DNA from: Crambe crambe
Taxonomy: Eukaryota; Porifera; Demospongiae; Poecilosclerida; Crambeidae
NCBI GenBank assembly: GCA_963924555.1
Contig: OZ004595.1
Span: 5,264,599 to 5,328,598 of the forward strand
DNA: 64,000 bases
Direction: 5' to 3'
This document shows positions 60,770 through 64,000 of this stretch, one piece after another. Position 1 is the first letter of the stretch. Each line of letters opens with the position of its first letter. The notes under the pieces are model-generated. The model saw only the letters and a list, made by a program, of their open reading frames with translations, had not been told where the DNA came from and ran no database searches. The translations under genes and the position numbers were made by a program.

Positions 60770-61570
60770 AGTGTTTGTTGCTGTTGTATCCCTGGTGTCC
60801 CTAGTGTCTTTCTGCCTTAGTATGCTTAATGCCTGCAGTGTCCCCGGTGTCTATGGTGTCCCAGGTGTCTATGGTATCCCTGGTGTCTTAGGTGTCCCTG
60901 GTGGTGTCTTTGGTGCCCCCAGTGTCTTTGGTGTCCCCGGTGTCTTTGGCATCCCCAGTGTCTTAGACGTCCCTGGTATCTTAGTGTCTATGGTGTCTTA
61001 GGTGTCCCAGGTGTCTATGGTGCCTTAGGTGTCCCAGGTGTCTTAGGTGTCCCAATCTATGGTGCCTTAGGTGTCCCAGGTGTCTATGGTGCCTTAGGTG
61101 TCCCAGGTATCTTTGGCATCCCCAGTGTCTTTGGTGTCCCAGGTGTCTTAGGTGTCCCCAGTGTCTTAGGTGTCTTTGGTGTCCCCAGTATCTTAGGTGT
61201 CCCAGGTGTCTTAGGTGTCCCCAGTGTCTTTGGTGTCCCTGGTGTCTTTGGCGTTTCTGGTGTCTTTGGCGTCCCTGGTGTCTTTGGTGTCCCAGGTGTC
61301 TTTGGTGTCCCTGGTGTCTGTCTTTGGTGATCCCAGTGTCTTTGGTGTTCCTCCCAGGTGTCTTTGGTCTGTCTTTGGTGTCCTGGTGTCTTTGGTGTCC
61401 CCAGTTTCTTTGGTATTTTTGGTGTCCTTGGTGTCTTTGGCATCCCTGTGGTGTCCCTATAAAGTTTTTGATGTCACAGGTGCCTTTGGTGTCCCTGGTG
61501 CCTGCAGTGTCCTTGGTGTCCCTAGTGCCTTTGATAGCTACCTGCAGTGTCCCTGGTGCCCTATGGCTAT
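60770..61570. repeat. GGTGTCYYWGGTGTC minisatellite (about 0.8 kb)
   Basis: Irregular array built from GGTGTC followed by three- to nine-base linkers (CCTGGTGTC, TTTGGTGTC, TTAGGTGTC). Most steps are multiples of three, so several frames stay open (VSLVSLVSL on plus; [10 protein letters not shown] and HQRHLGHQ on minus). There is no unique sequence, start context or splice context, so it is treated as non-coding. Confidence 0.88.
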
Positions 61571-61698
61571 GTATAGTTGTCCCTTCAGTCAAGTTTCAAG
61601 AGTCGCATGTGAATTAGCTAGCTACAAGTGCAGTCTTTAACATGGAAACATCAAATCTAAAAATGCTGTCATTAGTAAGAATTGTGTGAAGGTTATGT

Positions 61699-64000
61699 AT
61701 GTATAAGGATGTGTTCCCTTCATATAAGAAATCATTCTCATGTCCACTGGAGGAATGTCAAAAGGTGTACTCACGACAGGACAGTCTCAAACATCACCTT
61801 CAGCATGATCATCTAATGGAAGATGTAGTTAAGAAGGGAAGGTTTTTATGCAGCCACTGTGAAAAGAAGTATTACCATGCAACCAGACTTGTGAAACACT
61901 GTGAGAAAGAAGAACAAATAGGCAAGACAATATATTGTGTGTCCAGTACTATGACTTAACAGAACTATGTAAAGTGTTTTCTAGTTGGATAAGTTTTTTA
62001 GCATGGAAAGAAGAAGAAGAAACTGAAACTTATACTTGCTTTGTTCAGCCTAATGGAGAGATAGCAAGATGTGAAGAAAAAACTGCAGGTTTTTCTTCCT
62101 ATGCCTTACATGTCTAATGTTCCTAGTCGCAGTGTATTGTATGTGTGCTGCAGAGATAGCAGCAAGAAACGCATCAACAATCGTCCAAATAAATCAGGAC
62201 AAACACGAAAGCGTGTTAGTTCATGCAAGCTTGAAAGTTTCTGCATCATCTCACGCATGATGGCTACAGAGGATGCTAAAAATGGAAATGTTAAGGTTAC
62301 ATACATTACTTCACATACCAACCATGAACTTGGAATAAAGGAGTGCAAGCACCTTCCTCTCCCTTTATCTGTGAAGAACTACATACAAGAACAGTTTTCA
62401 GCAGGAGTATCCCTGGAACATGTACTTGATGGTTCTATAGCCCATTACAATCAAGTCATAGCATCCATGATGTTTGCTGCTATCTTTAGATATCAGAGGT
62501 GATATTGGTGCAAGGGCAAACCGTGAAGACTTTGTTAAAGCTGCTTCTAGAAAGCATTTCAAGACTCCAGGTATTGCGGTAGCCCTATATAAACCTTTAG
62601 TTTGTGTATAACACAATGGTTCAATTTAGAAACATATGTCGAAAACTACGTGAATTCACCAATCACCGACACTCAGAAGATGCGATATCAGTTGACAGAC
62701 TTGTAAAAGAACTACAAGAAGAAAGTCCATCACCCGTTTTATTAAAGCCCAAAATATTTCCATCCCAGAATTTCCGATGTTAGCAAGAGAGAGTTTTCTT
62801 TTGGTCATAATGACCAGTTTTCAAGCATCCATTTTCAAGGAATTTTGTGATAAAATTGTGTGTATTGATTCTACACATAAGACAAATGAATATCGCTTCA
62901 AGTTACGTTGTTCCTGATGAATATCGCAATGGTAGGTCAATTTAACAATAATTATAGGGTAATCTTTGTGACTTTTTACACTTAGGGCAACCAGTCGTCT
63001 GGGTAATCTCTGACAGGGAGGATACACAAACACTTGAAGTTGTTTGGACTGTTGTGAAAAACCGTTGTCCACAAGCCAATGTTACTACTTTAATGACAGA
63101 TGATGGTATTAACATGCAGTATTATGATGCATAAAATTTTTAGGTCACATACATAATACAGATCTTGCTGGCATACTTGCCTGTTCCCATGCATACCCTG
63201 GAGTTCGTCATATCCTCTGCAAGTGGCACATAGACAGGTACAATGTTTTTATACAGTTCTAAATATCTTCTCCAAAAAATCATACCTTCCTATGTTAGTG
63301 CCCACACTTCTAGCCCAAAACTATAGACTCCATTAGGAAACTACACAGCACTGTGAAAAATAAAGAACACCAAGCTGAAATATATGCTTGCCTATGGATG
63401 CTGATTTCTGAAGAGGATGAAAATACGAAATCAAGATACCTTCTTGTCATACTGGCATGATAAAGAACCGGCCTATTAGGCCACTATTTATAGAATCCTA
63501 GTTTCCTGTCCAAGAAAACATCCACAAGTGCTGCGGGCGGGCGGTTATTATAATTATTCTATTACTGCTTCGTTGTTTATCTCAAGGGTCCTGTCTTCAT
63601 CATTCACTAGTCTCGCGGCCCGCGAGACTAGTCATTCACCACGGGCTTTCCCAAAAAGAGCTGCATGTGAAGCCAAATGTGCGCGCTCTACTGCGCGCAT
63701 GAGCAATGGCAGGCGCTAGGCGCTAGGCAGTAATAATATTTTTTGATGCGGTGATATTTTCAATACGCGGGCGGTGGACAGGAAACAATCATTCTATAAA
63801 TAGTGGCCTTACCGACAAGAATATTTAGGAAGAGCAGGTTCACAGTCACATGTATATAAATACATTGCAATTCATGCAATCTACATAGATAAGTGGGCTA
63901 TGTGTTATCGGCATTTTGATCACAGCTGTACGGATACTAACATGCTTGTGGAGAGGTTAGAGTAGTTATCCTACCATTACGATGTCATTTTTGTTACACT
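61699..64000 (+). mobile_element. Decayed MULE transposon with C2H2 fingers (continues past window)
   Basis: The first part (61,699-61,960) encodes two zinc-finger-like motifs (SCPLEECQKVYSRQDSLKHH with H...DH; LCSHCEKKYYHATRLVKHC). Next come a FSSWISFLAWKEEEE block, a CKLESFC domain (about 62,230), DIRGDIGARANREDFVKAA (62,490 on), SVDRLVKEL, then the MULE catalytic core: CIDSTHKTNEYRFKL (about 62,860), GQPVVWVISDREDT (about 62,987), LMTDD (about 63,095) and LCKWHIDR (about 63,210). The C-terminal WAMCYRHF and TDTNMLVERL follow at about 63,897-63,957. Short GT-AG introns are likely (for example 62,432-62,489 and 63,105-63,143). Frame breaks between VLL and AQNIS and between FKL and VVPDEY, plus a MITE insertion, make it a relic. 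Terminal repeats were not found. Confidence 0.8.
63479..63808. mobile_element. 330-bp Harbinger-like MITE inserted in the MULE
   Basis: Ends of 33 bp (63,479-63,511, GGCCACTATTTATAGAAT..., and 63,776-63,808) are inverted complements with three mismatches. TTA lies directly outside both ends (63,476-63,478 and 63,809-63,811), the target duplication typical of PIF/Harbinger elements. The interior is CpG-rich, with a perfect 27-nt palindrome at 63,606-63,632 and GCGCGC motifs. Without the element and one TTA the MULE frame continues as DKEPAYYRQEYLGRAG, confirming the borders. No transposase. Confidence 0.9.

Overview
The window is metazoan nuclear DNA, most likely from a sponge. It is AT-rich, its genes carry canonical GT-AG introns, and it combines a multi-copy family of very long ankyrin–Roc–COR–death-domain proteins (a combination I associate with sponge genomes) with a single-copy conserved animal gene resembling C1orf43/NICE-3. 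The species cannot be fixed from sequence alone.

Positions 1 to about 45.7 kb hold a head-to-tail cluster, all on the minus strand: one gene running off the left edge (A), four complete two-exon genes (B, C, D, E; predicted 2142, 1514, 1720 and 1914 aa), a rearranged pseudogene (F, about 40.9-41.7 kb) and a last 5' relic (G, about 45.5 kb). Each complete gene has a long ankyrin array, a P-loop Roc-like GTPase, a COR-like region and a first death-fold domain in one giant exon. A phase-1 intron of about 200 bp leads to a second exon that encodes a second death-fold domain. The GTPase and death-fold half is nearly constant between paralogues while the ankyrin half differs in repeat number and sequence, as expected of variable receptors with a common signalling output. 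Two 5'-end classes (MATST and MASST) alternate along the array. The alternation breaks only at C-D, where a recent tandem duplication of about 9.35 kb can be seen. Spacers hold dispersed 38-bp minisatellites, tetranucleotide runs, MITE-like elements and conserved splice-site-like cassettes.

Positions 43.8-45.4 kb hold a decayed LINE with an internally inverted reverse transcriptase piece. From 45,789 to 60,324 on the plus strand lies an eight-exon gene (304 aa) that I assign to the C1orf43/NICE-3 membrane-protein family. Its introns are loaded with tandem repeats and contain an 820-bp element with terminal inverted repeats that carries a possible tiny spliced ORF.

Positions 60.3-61.6 kb are minisatellites. 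The right end (61.7-64 kb) is a decayed MULE transposon with C2H2 fingers. It is interrupted by a 330-bp Harbinger-like MITE flanked by a TTA duplication. Functions of the ankyrin-Roc proteins in defence are inferred from architecture and cluster behaviour, not shown by the sequence.
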